Origin: Leptodactylus fallax
Lineage: Eukaryota; Chordata; Amphibia; Anura; Leptodactylidae
NCBI GenBank assembly: GCA_947044405.1
Contig: CAMRHE010000358.1
Location: 806,001 to 870,000, forward strand
Direction of reading: 5' to 3'
DNA: 64,000 nucleotides
Positions 60,210 through 64,000 of the stretch are shown here, one piece after another. Both the position numbers and the translations under genes were made by a program. The notes beneath the pieces are model-generated. The model was given only the letters and a program-made list of their open reading frames with translations, was not told the DNA's origin and made no database searches. Every line of letters starts with the position of its first letter. Positions within the stretch are counted from its first letter, which is position 1.

Positions 60210-61730
60210 TATTTTTGCTACCTATTTACTAACAAATGTCACCGTCTTCATGATAAACCAAAGTGGAATTTTGGAAACAGTGTTCATGATTTATATGCCA
60301 CAGAACATTAAACATACATAAGAAAAATCTTTATCTTTCTAAAATACCAAATGCAGAAACTAGATGCCGCAACTATGACATTTGCACACTGGACTCCAAA
60401 TCCAGGTTATAATGCAGCTAAAAAAGATCCTTGACACAGAAAAAGAAAAATCTGAGCACAATCAGGAAAGCAGCTTGCTGTCTATGACTAACATCCCATC
60501 AGCAATAACACAAGCAGCTAGTCACAAGTAAATACACTCACTTCCAGCTTTAAAAATTCTGTGCAGTGTAGATGAAAGGAAAGCTGTGTGGAAACCTATA
60601 AAAACGCAGAGGATGTGAAGAGAGACTTGCCTATCCCCCTCCGTTCATTGTGTGAAGAGAGACCTGCCCTTTCCCCCCTGCGCTCACTGTGTTCCCACAT
60701 TGAGCTTGCAAGTTACTGAAGGTGGAACTTACATCATATTAGCTAGAATGAAGACACCTAGTGGCAGCAACTTTAGAGAGAGGTTTTTCATGAGACTAAG
60801 TTGTCTGAAAAGTTAGTGACCATTTAAGAATACATGTACCGTATGTTGAATGATAGTTGAGTAGGAAAAAACACAGAAGCAGAAGCGAGTTTCATAATGG
60901 GTTACAAGAGATCTGAGTTCTTGGAAATCATAAGCTTGTTAAAGTAGAAGGAGGCCAATAAGACTTTCACGCGAATAGTAAATATAATATATCGTAATAT
61001 TCTTTCTTCTGATTAGACGATAGGGACAATTCAGTCTACAGAGATAGCAGGGTAGCTGGGCAGATGTTTCCTCCAACAGAAATTGCCCAATATTGGGTGG
61101 AAACACTGTCTCATATCCACTATTTCCTATTAAGATGAGTTGTTTTAAAGAGAGTTTGTCAATGTACAAGTACACTTGGATGTCTATTACTGTCAACTGC
61201 ACTGACAAATGTGAGTTGTAGAATTGTGATTCTCAAGGAGAAATGTGTAAAATTTTTGTTCTACTTTATGGTAGACTGTTCAGGAACATCTAGCTCTATT
61301 CCCTCTGAAGACGCTGACTGCTCATACTCATAAATCATAACTTAGTACATTAGCCTAATTTTGGCAATTCTATTTGAAATATAAATCTTTTTATTATTGC
61401 TAATGATGGTAGAATGCAAAGAAGAATTGACTGTACCATTGTAAAAGTTTTTGGATCTTCAGCACTACTCTTTCAAGCTGTGCTGCAACATGCAACCTCA
61501 ACATATATCAGCAATGAAACAACACTTTTGCCTAAGGAAGACCTTTTTCTGCTCAATATGACTTAAAAACAGCCTTTCTGAGGCTGAAACGGTCTGACAA
61601 AAATAAAAGCTATGATTTAGGTGAGACTTGTGGTGGCTTGGATACATTCACTTTTATCCGTACCATTGTAGTATGCTAGGTAAGATAGGCCTGCGGGCAA
61701 AGTCTTTTCAATGGTACTTTCGGTCCTCCA
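60210..61730. other. No gene seen; one local duplication
   Basis: A tandem pair of about 40 bp (tgtgaagagagacttgccta / tgtgaagagagacctgccct) lies at 60615-60690. No exon upstream of 53740 could be identified here. Confidence 0.4.
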
Positions 61731-61734
61731 AGCC

Positions 61735-62103
61735 AAGGGGCTTTTCCATGACCATAATCATATATAAATCTGTAGAAATTAAGAGTTAAACATTTTTGCA
61801 AATATAAATAACTTTCTATAGTCTTCCACTTGCAAACCCAAACATGATTCCTTAGTCTGGACATGTTATCAGGCAGGGACACTACATGCATGAGAAGATA
61901 ACTCGACCACAATAAGGAAATCATAGCTGGGTTTCTGGCATGTCCCAGTCCACGCAAAGTTCCTGCATTCATGGCCGTATCCATTGGCATTCAGTGTTAC
62001 AGAAAATCTTTAAAATTCCGCAAAATTTTTAATTATTTATAATTGCAAAAACGTTTATCTTTTAATTGAAATATGGTTATGCTCATAGGAAAACTATTTT
62101 AAG
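61735..62103. mobile_element. Decayed copy of the 52790-53281 MITE
   Basis: Shares ttttgcaaatataa, gttatcaggcagggacacta, aataaggaaatcata and ttcatggccgtatcca in order. The left end is worn; the right ends TTTTAA. Confidence 0.65.
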
Positions 62104-64000
62104 CTAAATACTGTAAATTCTTCAGCTCAAAGATTTCACGGAACAAATATCATACATTCAGATTGTCCCAAAAACAGAACTCCATGTAACTGGTCGACAA
62201 CTCAACAGCATGAATTCTGTGTTTTAATTTAAAGCAAATTGAAGTCTTTAGAAGATTGTGGAGATGTACGTCGGAGGATCAAACAAAAAATTTCCAAATG
62301 AATTTGAAGAACAATGAACAGATCTCTGTCCTTTCCAGTGGGTCAATGGCCACATGGAAGGGAAATGTCAATTGTATTGAAGTTCCTAGAGTTTTTTATT
62401 TTTTTATTATTAATGCTTTGTTTTTCCAGTTCCATACTTCACAGTAAAGTATAGTTAATGCAGACCACATGCGCACCACGCGCTCTACATTTTATGAGGT
62501 GCCCTCAAGCTTAGAATCCCCTTAGGTAATTTTGACATTTTTCTTAAAGCAAAGATAATGACAGCAATTTAGGCTAACCAATGCCTCTTTCTTTGAAGTA
62601 AACCACACTCTCATGTTAAATCTGTGTGTAATATAACAAATATCTAGGGGTTTCCATCTATAAGACAAAAATCTCCACTAATACGTAACAAATATTAGTA
62701 TAAAGTGAGGTTATTGGGATGGATTTGTAAGGAAATGAAATGTAATCAGGTCCCTGAAGCAATGCCTAGAGCCCATTTATTCTGTCAAGTAATGTATGCT
62801 CAAATCTATTAGATCTAAGAAACGCAATAGCTTACATCTCAAAAATTACTGCAATGCTGACGTAAAAGCCTCTTAACCCCCAACATACAATATTTTGTTG
62901 CTCCTATATAAAGCACTCTCACTCAGTCCTTGTTTTGGGACCAGCAGGCTTTTTAATATGGCTAGTATCAATACTGTAATACACAATTTATGCAATAAAA
63001 GCTGCATTACACATAAAAATGATATATATATCCTACAAATAACCGCAGTCACTTAGCACTGTGCACAAAAATAAAAATGACCGTAAGTGACAAGTTCAGT
63101 TCTGCTAAACCTGAACATACCATTGCCATTTTATATGTTAATATACAATTACATAACAGTTTGGTATAAAAATTCTGCTTTTATAGCAAACCCTGCTGCA
63201 TCATGTGAATTAAAGTCCTGATGTATGCGTAGGCCTTTGGGGTATTTTATATGTACATCTGGTTAAGATGACAATCATATAACATGTAAGTAAAACAAAA
63301 ACATATGGGTTACTTTTTCTGCTCCTCAATCTAATTACATGGCGAGCAGCAAATCTACTTTGTCAGGCACAATCTGGTAACATATGGCAGGAAAGCTCTA
63401 CAGAGCATTGTCTTATCGGTGACATTTATTAGTCTGTTGTGCTATCAGGGCTGCAGAAATGAATCATCATAACATTGGATTGTGATTTTTATTAGATTTA
63501 TGGAATTTACTTTATATAATCTACTCAGTACTGTGCATTTATGTACACTTTTCCTGCCCGCCATCCCAACAGTCTGTGCACGTGTATATAAGTATACTGT
63601 CCATTAAAGGCATGTACATTTCAGATGTCTTTTGTAAAAAGTTGGACCACACCTATTACACACTGCTGAAATATACTAGGGATGTGCATTTAATGCCTGT
63701 AGTGATAAACCTCCTTAATATTCATCTTGAATCATTGAGATGTTTGGGTTCTTGTAGCAGCCGCGACCATGGATGCATCCATAGGATGACTGAATCTTTC
63801 AGTGCGGCTTTATTTTGTCGAGATAAAGGGCCTTTACATACACTATATGTGGCTTGAAACTTATTTTTCTAATATCTACTGTATAGAGTCTGATGCTGGC
63901 CTGTCTACTGCATTGTCCCCCTGCATCAAAAACCTTTTCTTAAAGGGATCCTGTTGTTTTTTCCACCCTAAACTGACTCCATGTGCAGATTCAAGTAATG
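62104..64000. other. No gene seen
   Basis: AT-rich. 63941 onwards (TTAAAGGGATCCTGTTG) looks like the start of another TTAA-type repeat similar to the one at 15, running out of the window. Confidence 0.35.

Overview
The window is vertebrate nuclear DNA: AT-rich, CpG-poor and dominated by decayed transposable elements. The mix of palindromic TTAA-flanked MITEs, Tc1-like DNA transposons, a CR1/L2-type LINE, Penelope-like fragments, hAT elements, GATA/TATC microsatellites and minisatellites is what I would expect of an anuran amphibian. That assignment is inference from repeat content, not from a recognised gene. No bacterial gene, operon, CRISPR array, rRNA or tRNA is visible.

The only host-gene signal is on the minus strand. 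A candidate internal exon (53640-53740) and a candidate terminal exon (48483-48605) have good splice sites and matching reading phase. The terminal exon ends in a stop, with an AATAAA signal about 25 bases beyond it. Together they would encode the last ~73 residues of a protein I do not recognise. The ~5 kb between them would be the last intron, and much of the rest of the window would be intronic or intergenic.

Mobile elements, left to right: a three-level nest (15-1360); a Tc1-like relic (about 2660-3625); TTAA-flanked repeats (3797-4500, 6481-7333); a palindromic MITE inside a minisatellite (10354-10903 in 10290-11330); an 810 bp insert with 14 bp direct repeats (14680-15489); a deleted Tc1 element with TA-flanked inverted repeats (20990-21923); a Penelope RT fragment split by a MITE (about 22760-23655); a Tc1 relic (25040-25810) followed by a foldback; a Penelope C-terminal fragment with a GIY-YIG-like region (30880-31450); a 2.5 kb non-autonomous hAT element with an 8 bp target duplication (32676-35162); a nearly full-length LINE (about 35500-39215); a 420 bp hairpin (40385-40807); several foldback MITEs (42001-46454); a decayed Tc1 transposase (46800-47720); more foldbacks (49159-53281); and a Tc1 element carrying a MITE (58647-60209).

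The clearest structural story is a set of foldback elements with near-identical ends (TTAAAGAGGACCTTTCA), always at TTAA, whose interiors fall into at least three unrelated families. Removing several of them with one TTAA copy rejoins the interrupted host sequence, which fits piggyBac-type cut-and-paste at TTAA. No source transposase for these, or for the hAT element, is present here.
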